Assembly (NCBI GenBank): GCA_038141425.1 | Contig: JAYQIC010000003.1 | Span: 1-64,000 of the forward strand | DNA: 64,000 nucleotides | Origin: UBA7985 sp038141425 | Lineage (GTDB): Bacteria > Pseudomonadota > Alphaproteobacteria > UBA7985 | Direction: 5' to 3' | Part shown: positions 29,434-38,772 of the stretch, piece after piece | Layout: each line of letters begins with the position of its first letter | How positions within the stretch are numbered: the stretch's first letter is position 1 | Made by a program: the position numbers and the translations under genes | Notes under the pieces: generated by a model | Seen by the model: only the letters and a program-made list of their open reading frames with translations | Database searches by the model: none | What the model was told of the DNA's origin: nothing

Positions 29434-31005
29434 TTAGCCGTAGAGCGCTGCATGCTCTTCCCGCAGCGCTTTTTTCTGCACCTTGCCCATGGCGTTGCGG
29501 GGTAGGGCGTCGACCAGCACCACCTGCCGGGGTTGCTTGAACCGCGCGAGGCGGTCGGCGAGGAAGGCCGCGACGCTCTCGGCCGTGATCGCCGCCTCGT
29601 TCACGCCCTCGTTCACCCCTGTGCTCTCCCCTGAGGCTCTCCCGCCCGCTTCCGGCACGATCACCGCCGTCACCGCCTCGCCCAGATCGGGGTGGGGCAG
29701 GCCGATGACGCAGCTCTCCCGCACCCCTGGCATCCGGTCCAGCTGCTCCTCCACCTCCTTGGGGTAGACGTTGAAGCCGCCGCTGATGATCAGGTCCTTG
29801 GCGCGGCCGACGATGGCGATGCGCCCGTCTTCGGCCATGGTCGCCATATCGCCGGTGATGAAGTGGCCGTCGGCGCGGAACTCCTCCGCCGTCTTCTCCG
29901 GCATGTTCCAGTAGCCGGCGAAGACGTTGGGGCCGGTGATCTCCAGAATGCCGATCTCGCCCGCTGGCAGCGCCGCGCCCGCCGGGTCGGCGACCCGCGC
30001 GCTGACCCCCGGCAGGGCGAAGCCGACCGTGCCCGCGATCCGCTCGCCCCCTGCGTAGGGGTTGGAGGTGATCATCCCCGCCTCGGTCATGCCATAGCGT
30101 TCGAGGATCGGCTTGCCGGTCAGGGCCGCGAACTGGTCGAAGGTCTCGGGCAGCAGCGGCGCCGAGCCGGAGATGAACAGCCGCACGCCGTCGCTGACGC
30201 TGCGGTCGAACCCGGGCGTATCGAGCAGGCGGACGTAGAAGGTCGGCACCCCCATGAGCACGCTGGCCCCGGGCAGCTCAGCCACCAGCCGTGCGGGGTC
30301 GAAGACGTCGAGGAAGATCACCTCCGAGCCGTTGAGCAGGGCGCAGTGCAGCGCGACGAACAGGCCGTGGACGTGGAACACCGGCAGCGCGTGGAGCAGC
30401 ACGTCCCCCGGCACCCAGCCCCAGTATTCGTGCAGCACCAGCCCGTTGGAGATCAGGTTTCCGTGGGTGATCATCGCCCCCTTCGACCGCCCGGTGGTGC
30501 CGGAGGTGTAGAGGATGGCGGCGAGGTCGTCGCGCCCTCGGCTGACCACACCGGTGGCGGGGGGCAGGGCCGCTGCGGCCTCGGGCAGGCTGCCGCCGCC
30601 GTCGGTGCCGAGCGTCAGGCAGTGGGCGACGCCCGTCTCCACCGCCAGCGCGGGGAGGTCGTGGGTCGCCGCCGCCGCTGGGTCACAGACCAGCACGCGC
30701 GGGCTGGCGTCGCCGAGGAAGTAGGCCAGCTCGGCCCGGGTATAGGCGGGGTTGAGCGGCACGAACACCGCGCCCGCGCGCAGGCAGGCGAGGTAGAGCA
30801 GCACGAATTCCACCGACTTGCCGACCTGCACCACCACCCGGTCGCCGGGGCTGACCCCGCTGGCGGTGAGCGCGGCGGCGTAGCACCCGGTTTCGGTGTC
30901 GAGGTCGGCGTAGGCGAGGCTGCGCCGGTCCCCGAGCAGGAACAGGGCGCCGGGGTCAGCCGGGCGCCGATCCTGGAAGCAGCTGTAGAGGTTCTGGTCG
31001 AGCAT
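29434..31005 (-). CDS. matB: Malonyl-CoA synthetase MatB-like acyl-CoA ligase
   Basis: 523 residues of the ANL superfamily. The A3 phosphate loop is ILYTSGTTGRSKGAMITHGN; the A5 region is ILERYGMTEAGMITSNPYAG; A7-A8 are GHFITGDMATMAEDGRIAIV and GRAKDLIISGGFNVYPKEVE; the catalytic A10 lysine is in PRNAMGKVQKKAL. The MTEAGMITSNPY block is typical of MatB. MatB makes malonyl- or methylmalonyl-CoA from the free acid. A Gly/Ser/Asn insert with a VNEGVNE repeat precedes the last subdomain. DMSP-related genes lie 2.3 kb away; MatB could process malonate (semialdehyde) from 3-carbon catabolism (inference). Confidence 0.85.
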   Translation of the reverse strand: MLDQNLYSCFQDRRPADPGALFLLGDRRSLAYADLDTETGCYAAALTASGVSPGDRVVVQVGKSVEFVLLYLACLRAGAVFVPLNPAYTRAELAYFLGDASPRVLVCDPAAAATHDLPALAVETGVAHCLTLGTDGGGSLPEAAAALPPATGVVSRGRDDLAAILYTSGTTGRSKGAMITHGNLISNGLVLHEYWGWVPGDVLLHALPVFHVHGLFVALHCALLNGSEVIFLDVFDPARLVAELPGASVLMGVPTFYVRLLDTPGFDRSVSDGVRLFISGSAPLLPETFDQFAALTGKPILERYGMTEAGMITSNPYAGGERIAGTVGFALPGVSARVADPAGAALPAGEIGILEITGPNVFAGYWNMPEKTAEEFRADGHFITGDMATMAEDGRIAIVGRAKDLIISGGFNVYPKEVEEQLDRMPGVRESCVIGLPHPDLGEAVTAVIVPEAGGRASGESTGVNEGVNEAAITAESVAAFLADRLARFKQPRQVVLVDALPRNAMGKVQKKALREEHAALYG

Positions 31006-31111
31006 GGCGGGTCCGGGTCCGGCGTTGTGGGTTCGCCCTCACCCTTCCTGCGCGCCGTGCCGACGTCAAGGCCAGCTTGCGCCGTGGGTCATCTCGGATT
31101 AATCCGGGCGA

Positions 31112-32437
31112 TCAATCGCCACCGCCGTCGTCGGCGTCATCGCTGCCGTCGCGATCCTTGCGACGCTCGCCCAGCCGCAGCCGCCGGATCAGCAGCGCCA
31201 CCACCAGCACCACCGGCACCACCAGCCCCGCGGTCAGCTGCGGCTTGGAGAAGCCAGCCGCGTCGGCCAGCGGATACAGCAGCCCGGCGAGCAGGTTGAC
31301 GGCGTAGTAGCTGATGGCGATCACCGACAGGCCCTCGACCGTGCGCTGCAGCCGCAGTTGCAGCCCCGTACGCCGGTCCATGCTGGTCAGCAGCGACTGG
31401 TTCTGCGCCGAGCGCGAGACGTCGACGCGGGTGCGCAGCAGCTCGGCCGTGCGGGTGGTGCGGTCGAGCTGGCTGTTGAGCCGGTCCTGGGTCGAGCTGA
31501 CGGTCCGGATCGCCGGGTCAAAGCGGCGCATCATGAACTCGTGGAAGGTCTGCAGCCCCTCGAACCGCTGCTCGCGCAGCAGCTCGATCCGGTCGTGGAC
31601 AATGGCGTTGTAGGCCTCGGTCGCGCCGAAGCGGAAGGTCATCAGCGCCGCCTGTTCCTCCAGCGTTGAGGAGATGTCGAGCAGGTTGAACAGCAGGCCT
31701 TCGGCGTCTGCGTCGGCCTTGGCCATGGTCAGCACGATGTCTTCCAGCCGCTGGTCGAAGTTGGTCAGCGCCTTGGCCAGCTTGCGCGCGCGGTGCAGGC
31801 CGAGCATGGCCATGGCGCGGTAGGTCTCGATCTCCAGCACCGACTGAACCACCTGCCCGACGCGGGCCGGGCTGGTGCCGGGCGCAACGAACAGGGCGAA
31901 GCGCATGTGGCCGTGTTCGTCGAGCTGGAAGTCCCCGGCGAGCACGGCGCTGCCGTCGAGGATGCGGGCGGCGGCGAGGCTCTTGGGGTTGAACCACTGG
32001 GACAGGCGTGCGGCCATGGCTGCCGGGTCTTCGGGGGCGAGTTCGACCCGGATGGAAACCTGCACCAGCGCCGGGGTGGTCAGGCCCTGCGCCCAGTCAT
32101 CGAGGGTGGCGCGGGCGTCATCGAAGGCGAAGGCCTCAGCCGCCGTGTCTTCGCGGAACAGCGCGAGGCTGGTGAACTCCGAATGCTGCTCCCATTTCAG
32201 CCGCTCGCCCGCCGCCACGCGGTCGAGGAAGTGGTTGGTGCCGACCTTGCCAGCGTCGAGCCCGGCGGCGCTCAACCGGTCGGTCAGCCGGTCGCGTTCG
32301 GCGGCCCGGTCGCGCCCGACCGCATTCTCCGGGTGCTTGCAGGCGAGAAAGACCACGTCGCAGGGGGCGCTGATTTCCGCAAAGGGGCGCGCGTGGAGTT
32401 CGTCGATCAGGTCGCGGCGGCGCGGATGCTCCTGCAT
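31112..32437 (-). CDS. DUF3422 membrane protein
   Basis: 441 residues. The start MQEHPRRRDLIDELHARPFA (R-x-x-L-x-x-E-x-H-A-R-P) is the hallmark of DUF3422. A long soluble, helical cytoplasmic part ends with two membrane helices (GLSVIAISYYAVNLLAGLLY and LTAGLVVPVVLVVALLIRRL) and an acidic, basic-start tail. The R-T-G-x-Q-L-R-L-Q segment before the first helix is typical. Role unknown; the architecture resembles metal-transport or CorA-like adaptors only superficially. It is upstream of matB (106 bp) on the same strand. Confidence 0.85.
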   Translation of the reverse strand: MQEHPRRRDLIDELHARPFAEISAPCDVVFLACKHPENAVGRDRAAERDRLTDRLSAAGLDAGKVGTNHFLDRVAAGERLKWEQHSEFTSLALFREDTAAEAFAFDDARATLDDWAQGLTTPALVQVSIRVELAPEDPAAMAARLSQWFNPKSLAAARILDGSAVLAGDFQLDEHGHMRFALFVAPGTSPARVGQVVQSVLEIETYRAMAMLGLHRARKLAKALTNFDQRLEDIVLTMAKADADAEGLLFNLLDISSTLEEQAALMTFRFGATEAYNAIVHDRIELLREQRFEGLQTFHEFMMRRFDPAIRTVSSTQDRLNSQLDRTTRTAELLRTRVDVSRSAQNQSLLTSMDRRTGLQLRLQRTVEGLSVIAISYYAVNLLAGLLYPLADAAGFSKPQLTAGLVVPVVLVVALLIRRLRLGERRKDRDGSDDADDGGGD

Positions 32438-32581
32438 GGCGCGGTCTCCGGCAAAAAAAGCTCAGTAAATCGGTGATTTAGGCCGTTTGTCCTAAAAGTC
32501 CCGTACGGCTGCCTGTCGCTCTTGTGCCTCTGCGGTGAATTTGCGCTTGCTGCGCGCGGCAAAGGCGCAGCTAATGGCGCC

Positions 32582-33178
32582 ATGATCAGCTTCGGCCTCG
32601 CCGCATTTTTCCTCGTCCTCACCCCCGGCCCAGCCGTCCTGACGGTCGCAGGCTTCGGCGCGTCCTATGGTTTCCGGCGCTCGGTGGTGTTTGTGCTCGG
32701 GATCATGCTGGGGGCGAACCTGGTGATGCTCGCGGTGATGAGCGGCCTGGCCGCCGTGCTGCTATCGGCGCCGGGACTGCGGCTGGTGCTGCTGGCCGGA
32801 TCGACGGTGTTCCTGTTCTATCTGGCTGCCCGGATCGCCTTCGCGGGGACGAAGATCGCCTTCATCGAGGCCCGGCACCCGCCCGGCGTGCTCAGCGCAG
32901 TGGTGCTGCAGGTGCTGAACCCCAAGGCCTATGCCGTCAACACGGCGCTGTTCACCGGCTTCAACTTCGCGCCCGAGGCCCCGTGGTTCGAGATCGGTGC
33001 CAAGCTGCTTATCGCCAACATGGTCTGGATTCCACTGCACTTCCTGTGGCTCTGGGCCGGGGTGCGGCTGCACGCGCTGGAGCTCTCGGAGCGGTGGCAG
33101 CGGGTGATCAATCTCGGGATGGCTGCGGCGCTGGTGGCGGTGGCGGTGCTGTCTGCGGTGACGCTGCTGTTCGCCTGA
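32582..33178 (+). CDS. LysE/RhtB-family exporter
   Basis: The ATG at 32582 gives 198 residues and the family opening ISFGLAAFFLVLTPGPAVLT. An upstream in-frame extension to 32522 has no family similarity and is rejected. About six membrane helices, with GFRRSVVFVLGIMLGANLVM and VLSAVVLQVLNPKAYAVNTA as the conserved repeats. LysE-type carriers export amino acids or homoserine lactone. It lies 124 bp upstream of dddP; a shared role is possible but unproven. Confidence 0.85.
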   Translation: MISFGLAAFFLVLTPGPAVLTVAGFGASYGFRRSVVFVLGIMLGANLVMLAVMSGLAAVLLSAPGLRLVLLAGSTVFLFYLAARIAFAGTKIAFIEARHPPGVLSAVVLQVLNPKAYAVNTALFTGFNFAPEAPWFEIGAKLLIANMVWIPLHFLWLWAGVRLHALELSERWQRVINLGMAAALVAVAVLSAVTLLFA

Positions 33179-33302
33179 AAACGGCCAATCCGTCGCAGCA
33201 TCCGGTCGCAAAAGTGTCGCAAGGGTGACGCAAATCGATAAACTCTCCGGCATCGAATCTTGTCTGGATTTTGCGACAGAGTTTCAACTGGAGGATGGCA
33301 CA

Positions 33303-34683
33303 ATGGACGGCGAGTTTTACAGCAACACCCGCAAGGTCATGCCCTTTGCCAGCGCCAAGGCCGAAGCTGCCCCGTCGGTGCCGATCGACAGCGCGCGCGG
33401 CAACGCCCTCGACGACGGCAGCCCGAACAACGGCAACCGCATCGAAATCGGCCCGACCGACCTCGCGTGGCAGGAGTGGCACGCAGCCGGGCTGCAGGCG
33501 CCGGACCTGCAGGCCATGCGCGGCTACCGCCTCGACCGGATCGTCAAGGCCCTGCACGAGCGCGACTGGGGCGGCGTGCTGCTGTTCGACCCGCTGAACA
33601 TCCGCTACGCCAGCGACAGCACCAGCATGCAGCTGTGGAACACCCACAATCCGTTCCGCGCCTGTCTGGTCACCGCCGACGGTCATCTGGTGGTCTGGGA
33701 CTACAAGAACAGCCCGTTCCTGTGCGACTTCAACCCGCTCGTCAAAGAAGTGCGCAGCGGGGCGAGCATGTTCTACTTTGCCAACGGCGACCGAACGCAG
33801 CAGGCCGCCAATGGCTTCGCGCAGCAGGTGGTCGAGCTGATGGGTGAGCACGCCGGCGGCAACATGCGGCTGGGTGTCGACAAGATCATGCTCGACGGCT
33901 TCTACGCACTGCGCGACGCTGGCTTTGACGTCATGCGCGGCGAGGAAGCGATGGAGAAGGCGCGCAGCGTCAAGAGCATCGACGAGCAGCTGGCCATGAA
34001 GTGCGCGAGCTGGTCGTGCGAGCAATCGGTCTACGAGATGCAGGCGGCGGTAAAGCCGGGCATGAGCGAAGACGAAATCTGGTCGGTCCTGCACGCCGGC
34101 AACATCAAGCGCGGCGGCGAGTGGATCGAAACCCGCCTGCTGGCCTCCGGCCCCCGGACCAATCCGTGGTTTCCAGGAGTGCGGCCCGCGCAAGCTGCAG
34201 AACAACGAAATCCTCGCCTTCGACACCGATCTGGTCGGCATCTACGGCTTCTGCATCGACATCTCGCGTACATGGTGGATCGGCGATCAGGCACCGCGCG
34301 CGGACATGATCGAGGCCTATAAGCACGCGGTCGAGCACATGCGCACCAACGAGCAGTTGGTGAAACCGGGCACGACCATGAAGGAACTGACCTTCGGCGG
34401 GCACCAGCTGGACCCGAAGTACGTGGCGCGGCAGTACAGCTGCCGGTTCCACGGCGTTGGCCTTTGCGATGAGTGGCCGTGCATCCCCTACAAGGAAGAA
34501 TTCCAGGACGGGGCCAACGACTACGAGCTCGAGCCGGGCATGTGCCTGTGTGTTGAAGCGCTGGTGGGCGAGGAAGGCGGCGACTTCTGCATCAAGCTCG
34601 AAGACCAGCTGATCGTGACCGAGACTGGCTTCGAGAACATCACGCAGTACCCCTACGACGCGCGGTTGCTGGGCGAGGCCTGA
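33303..34683 (+). CDS. dddP: DMSP lyase DddP (M24 metallopeptidase-fold), one frameshift
   Basis: DddP cleaves dimethylsulfoniopropionate to dimethyl sulfide and acrylate. Family blocks: FYSNTRKV at the start, NRIEIGPTDLAWQEW, LLFDPLNIRYASDSTSMQLW with NTHNPFRACLV, GGNMRLGVDKIML, and GGEWIETRLLASGPRTNPWF. Removing one T from TTT near 34170 continues QECGPRKLQNNEILAFDTDL. Metal-ligand candidates D306, D308 and D318 keep the 2- and 10-residue spacing known for DddP, with the later histidine in FHGVGLCDEWP and glutamates in CVEALVGEEGG and IKLEDQ. The start ATG at 33303 is set by GGAGG upstream and by family length (about 459 residues). Confidence 0.9.
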
Positions 34684-34689
34684 GCTGTG

Positions 34690-34731
34690 AGATTGGGGGC
34701 CTTAAGATTGGTAGCCGAGAGATTGAGGGCC
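34690..34731. repeat. Three 12-bp iterons between dddP and the cupin lyase gene
   Basis: AGATTGGGGGCC (34690-34701), AGATTGGTAGCC (34705-34716) and AGATTGAGGGCC (34720-34731) recur with an exact 15-bp period. They fall in the 91-bp gap between two DMSP-lyase genes. A 15-bp period is not a multiple of the helical turn, so they may be a slipped tandem repeat rather than a binding-site array. Confidence 0.65.
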
Positions 34732-34774
34732 GGGTGATGGGCATGGGCTGTCTGAGGGCACGCAGCAGACTTCC

Positions 34775-35470
34775 ATGACGGGACAGTATGAGCGCGTGCG
34801 CCGGGTGATCGATGCTATTGCCGACGTGCTCCGTGCCTGCACGCTTGAGGGCGGTGCAACGGCCGAGGCTGCGCAACGCACGCTCGACCGACTGGCGACG
34901 ACAGCCCTGACGCCTGGGGCCTTCGCCGACCTTCCTCCACAATCTCCCGGCCGTCACCGCACCCTGCTCAACGAGGCGATCGAGCACATGCAGGCGCCCG
35001 GTTTGCTAGCTTTGCAGCAGGCGGTGCGTGAGGCGGTCGACGATCTGGTCTGGGCAGAGGATCAGATGAAGTACTACGCCCCCGACGCCGACGTCGGAGC
35101 CGGCTATCGCCACGGTAACCTACACACGCTGCTGATCGGTCCCGGTGCCTGCGGCTTCGCGCACGCCGACTTCACGCTGGGCCTGTTCCTGCTGCACCCG
35201 CGCACGCTCTACCGAGACCACGCCCACCCGGCGCCGGAGACCTACGTGAACCTGTCGCCCCGCTCGGGCTGGCGGTTTGGGGAGGGCGACTGGCGTGACC
35301 TTGGCCCGGGCAGCCTCGTCTTCAACGCGCCGATGGCGCCGCACGCGACGCGATCCTACAAGCAGCCGTTTTTCTCGGTGTTTTCCTGGATCGAGGACAT
35401 CGACAATCCCTGCGTTGTGCTCCCGCGCGATGACTGGACGGAGATCGAACGGGCCCTGCCACACCTGTGA
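34775..35470 (+). CDS. Cupin DMSP-lyase-family protein (DddL/DddQ-like)
   Basis: 231 residues, close to DddL in length. The N-terminal 100 residues are helical; the C-terminal cupin carries LFLLHPRTLYRDHAHPAPET then YVNLSPRSGWRF, giving metal ligands H149, H151 and E155 with Y157, and second-motif H190 in FNAPMAPHATRSY, followed by PFFSVFSWIED. This is the conserved H-x-H-x3-E-x-Y plus H pattern of the cupin DMSP lyases, which make DMS and acrylate. The first base of the start lies 91 bp past dddP on the same strand. Which lyase subfamily it belongs to, and whether it is active, need alignment; assignment to the superfamily is firm. Confidence 0.8.
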   Translation: MTGQYERVRRVIDAIADVLRACTLEGGATAEAAQRTLDRLATTALTPGAFADLPPQSPGRHRTLLNEAIEHMQAPGLLALQQAVREAVDDLVWAEDQMKYYAPDADVGAGYRHGNLHTLLIGPGACGFAHADFTLGLFLLHPRTLYRDHAHPAPETYVNLSPRSGWRFGEGDWRDLGPGSLVFNAPMAPHATRSYKQPFFSVFSWIEDIDNPCVVLPRDDWTEIERALPHL

Positions 35471-35566
35471 TGGCTGCGGCGGCAAAAACCGGCTAGCATC
35501 GGCGGAAGTCCCTGTGATCGGAAGTCCCTGTCATCGCTCATCCTTCCTGTTCGAGAGGTTCCCGCT

Positions 35567-36473
35567 ATGCCCCGTTCTCCCGCTGCTCTCAGCCCCGAAG
35601 CCGAAGCCATTTTCGCCGCCATGGAGCCCTTGACTCGCCCTACGTGCTCGACCAGCCGCTGGACGGTATCCGAAAAGCCCAGCGCGAGGGCTACACCCCG
35701 GCGGTCGAAATGGCGCTGGCGCGGTACCCCGTGACCATCACGGACGTCGAGGTTGGCGGCGTGGCGTGCATGGAGGTCTGCGCCGACAGCGCTGCGCCGA
35801 CCAAGGGCACCATCCTCTACCTGTTTGGCGGTGGGTTCATGGTCGGCAGCCCGTTCGAAGACCTACCGATCACCTCGGCGCTGGCGGTCAAAACCGGCGC
35901 CCGGATCGTCGCGCCTTACTACCGCCTGGCGCCCGAGCACCCGTTTCCCGCCGCGCTGGATGATGCCTTTGCGGTGGCGCAGGCGCTGTCCGGGGAGGGG
36001 GCTTCTGCCTCGCCGGTGAGAGCGCGGGCGGCAATCTCTCGCTGGCGCTGACCCATCGGCTGCGCGCGCGCGGCCTGCCGGTGCCGGGTGCCATCGCGGC
36101 CCTGTCCCCGGCCTGCGATCTCAACGACTATGGCGACAGCGCGGTGGCGGACCGTGACCCGGTGCTGCGCGCGGATGAAGGGCCCAACATCACCATCGCC
36201 TATCTGGCCGGGCACGACGTGACAGACCCCGAGGCCTCCCCGGTCTTCGGCGCGTTCGATGCAACCTTTCCGCCGACCCTGATCACCACGGGAACCCGCG
36301 ATATGCTGCTGAGCTCGTGTGTGCGGCTGGCGCGGGTGATGCGCGAGGGCGGCGCGGTCGTTGATCTGCGCGTCTGGGAAGGGCTGTGGCACGTGTTCGA
36401 GTTCTACCCCGACATCCCGGAGGCAGACCTGTCACTGACGGAAATCGCCGACTTCCTCCGCCCCCGGCTCTGA
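35567..36473 (+). CDS. HSL-type carboxylesterase/lipase, two frameshifts
   Basis: About 302 residues once two bases are restored: a C near 35629 (after AIFAAMEP, continuing LDSPYVLDQPLDGIRKAQRE) and a G near 36004 (in GEGG, continuing FCLAGESAGGNLSLALTHRL). Catalytic frame of the hormone-sensitive-lipase family: oxyanion GGGFMVGSP, nucleophile GESAGG, acid GTRDMLLSS, histidine GLWHVFEFYP. APYYRLAPEHPFPAALDD is typical. It begins 97 bp after the cupin lyase gene and may be co-transcribed. Substrate unknown. Confidence 0.85.
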
Positions 36474-36618
36474 TCGATTGCAAGCCGTTGACAGCGGCGG
36501 ATGACATACTTCGTCGGCGCCGCCGTTACAAACCGAAACAGGGCGTTTCTGACCGCAAAGCCGCGCGTGCCTAGATTGCCGTTGTCAGCAGACATTTGGC
36601 AATCGGGGAGACGCCACC

Positions 36619-38751
36619 ATGACTTTGCTCAAGAAACACCAATTCGGCCCGCGGGATCTCAGCAACAGCACTCAGGCGGCTTCGCTCGACCCGGCACCCA
36701 TCGACGCTCCCCTCCCATCGCCTGCCTCAGCACCTGTCGCCCCCATCCGCTGCCTTTTCTTCGCCAAGCAGGGCGCGGCGACTGACCGTATCGCAGGCAC
36801 CCGCGCCGATGCCGTGGTTCTCGACCTCGAAGACAGCGTCAAGCCCGCCGACCACCCCGCTGCCCGGGGCTGGATCAACGACCTGCTCCGCGACGGGCTG
36901 GGTGAGGAGCAGCGCGTCTTCGTCCGCGTCAACGCTCTCGACGCAGCAGCCGATCTCGACGCCGATCTTCAGGCTGTGATCGGTGAGGGTCTCGAGGGTC
37001 TGGTGCTGCCCATGCTCAACAGCGCCGCCGATGTTCACGCCTTTGATCGCCGGGTCGCCGCCGCCGAACATGCCGCTGGACTTCCCGTTGGCAAGGTCCG
37101 CTTCGTCTGCCTGCTCGAAACCCCCGCCGCTATCCTCGCCGCGGCCGAGATCGCCAAGGCCTCGCTCCGAACCATCGCCCTGTCGTTCGGCCATGCTGAT
37201 TTTCTCCGCGCCACGCAGGGCGCCGACGCCGCTGATGCCTTGCTCACCGCTCGCTCGACCGTGGTTATGGCGGCGCGGGCTGAGGGGCTGCAGGCCATCG
37301 CCTCCCCGTTCATGGATCTGACCAACGACCGCGCCTTCGCCCGCGCCTGTGCTGAAATGAAGGCGCTGGGCTTCTCCGGCACCTATACCTTGCACCCGCG
37401 CCAGAACCCCATCGCCGCCAAGGCCTTTGCTCCATCGCTTGCCGACCAGCATCGCGCGCGCCTGATCATCGAGCAGGTGGGACAGGGCGGGGTCGCGACC
37501 CTTGACGGCGAGATGGTCGGCCCGCCGATGCTGGCCTGGGCAAAGACCGTGCTGGCTCAATCTCAGTCTTCCTCTGTGGCCGATGCCGGGTCCGCATCTG
37601 CATTGGCGTCTGGCCCCACGGCGGTGGCAGCGACCGTTTCCGCCTCTATGCCCCGCTACGGCATCGACCTCACCAGCCTGCGCCCCGGGCAGGTGCTGGA
37701 AAGCCCCTACGCCCTGACCATCGATGACGGCTGGCGCGCGACATGGCAGAGCGCCTTCCACGCCTCCAACCACCTCGAGACCAGCGTTGAATTTGCCCGA
37801 AGCCTTGGCCTGTCCGACCGGATGCTGCCCTACAGCCTGCTGCTCAATCTGACGCTCTGCATGTCGGTCGAGCCCTTCAGCGAAAGCTGCCGCCTGCATC
37901 TGGGGCTGCACGATGCCGTCGCAGAGCGCCCGGCCTTTGTTGGCGATACCTTCAGCAACCGGATTCTGGTGGAGAGCGTGCGCAACACTGCTCGCGGAGA
38001 CGCCAGCGTCATCCGAACCCGCCACGTGCTGATCAACCAGCGCGGGGAGCGGGTCTTCAGCCTCACCAAGATGTCCTACTTCGACCCGGTCGCCCCAGCC
38101 TGCGTCGGTGCGACCGAGCCCGGCGCCATCGGTGGCGACTTTGCTGCCGCCGCCGGTCCCGCACAGTCACTGCGTGAGCGCGTGATCGAGGCCGTTGGCG
38201 CAGGCCAGCCCTTGAACAGCGTGGCCATCGCGCCCGATCTGGATGCCGGTCAGCTGATTCTGCACCCGCCCGTGCGTCCCATCGGTTGGTCTGAAAACCT
38301 CGGCCTCAGCACGCTGCTGCGTAACACCCATCCGCTGCACTTCGACGCCCAGCGTTTTGGCCGTGAAGACATCGTGGTCTGCGGCGGCTTCGTTCAGGCC
38401 ATGGCCCACGCTGCCGGCGAGCGGGAGCTGCGCCAGATCGTGCACGAACAGGTCGTCCAATCCTCCCACATCAACACCGTCGCCCCGGAAGACCGGATCG
38501 GCGCCATCAGCTTTATCCGCAGCGTCACCCCGATCAGTGACCGGCTGGAAGAAGTCGAGCTCAAGACCTTCGGCCTGCGTAATGTCGATATCGCACGCGA
38601 GCTGGGCAATCGGCCGCTGCCACTGGCGCTGTTCGAGGCGGAGGGCACCAAGCCGTCGGTATACGAAGACATCTGCCAGCGCGACTGCCCGGATCTCTCG
38701 GGTCGGATCGCGCTCCAGATCGAACGTCGGATCCTGCGCCTGCGCGGCTGA
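36619..38751 (+). CDS. CitE/Mcl-like lyase fused to a MaoC (mesaconyl-CoA hydratase-like) double-hotdog
   Basis: 710 residues in one intact frame. Residues about 42-300 are CitE-like: IRCLFFAKQGAATDRIAGTR, DAVVLDLEDSVKPADHPAAR, RVFVRVNALD, LEGLVLPMLNSA, CLLETPAAILAAAEIA, and LALSFGHADF-type sequence (IALSFGHADFLRATQG). A low-complexity Ala/Ser linker (about 313-345) leads to two MaoC hot-dog repeats: LGLHDAVAERPAFVGDTFSN, RGDASVIRTRHVLINQRGER, and RNTHPLHFDAQRFGREDIVV. Mesaconyl-CoA hydratase and beta-methylmalyl-CoA lyase catalyse consecutive steps of the ethylmalonyl-CoA and related pathways, so the fusion could channel mesaconyl-CoA to glyoxylate and propionyl-CoA (inference). Confidence 0.85.
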   Translation: MTLLKKHQFGPRDLSNSTQAASLDPAPIDAPLPSPASAPVAPIRCLFFAKQGAATDRIAGTRADAVVLDLEDSVKPADHPAARGWINDLLRDGLGEEQRVFVRVNALDAAADLDADLQAVIGEGLEGLVLPMLNSAADVHAFDRRVAAAEHAAGLPVGKVRFVCLLETPAAILAAAEIAKASLRTIALSFGHADFLRATQGADAADALLTARSTVVMAARAEGLQAIASPFMDLTNDRAFARACAEMKALGFSGTYTLHPRQNPIAAKAFAPSLADQHRARLIIEQVGQGGVATLDGEMVGPPMLAWAKTVLAQSQSSSVADAGSASALASGPTAVAATVSASMPRYGIDLTSLRPGQVLESPYALTIDDGWRATWQSAFHASNHLETSVEFARSLGLSDRMLPYSLLLNLTLCMSVEPFSESCRLHLGLHDAVAERPAFVGDTFSNRILVESVRNTARGDASVIRTRHVLINQRGERVFSLTKMSYFDPVAPACVGATEPGAIGGDFAAAAGPAQSLRERVIEAVGAGQPLNSVAIAPDLDAGQLILHPPVRPIGWSENLGLSTLLRNTHPLHFDAQRFGREDIVVCGGFVQAMAHAAGERELRQIVHEQVVQSSHINTVAPEDRIGAISFIRSVTPISDRLEEVELKTFGLRNVDIARELGNRPLPLALFEAEGTKPSVYEDICQRDCPDLSGRIALQIERRILRLRG

Positions 38752-38772
38752 GCTGTCGCCCGTCTGTCGTTC

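Noticed and set aside
29692..31299. Long plus-strand open frame (535 codons) antisense to matB
   Set aside because: High GC leaves the opposite strand open; its translation is repetitive Gly/Asp/Arg-rich with no domain, while the minus strand encodes a clear ANL ligase.
34690..34731. Short repeats considered as a CRISPR remnant
   Set aside because: Units are 12 bp with 3-bp gaps and there are no cas genes in the window.
36727..38025. Minus-strand open frame (432 codons) opposite the CitE-MaoC gene
   Set aside because: Antisense shadow with low-complexity composition; the plus strand shows conserved CitE and MaoC motifs.
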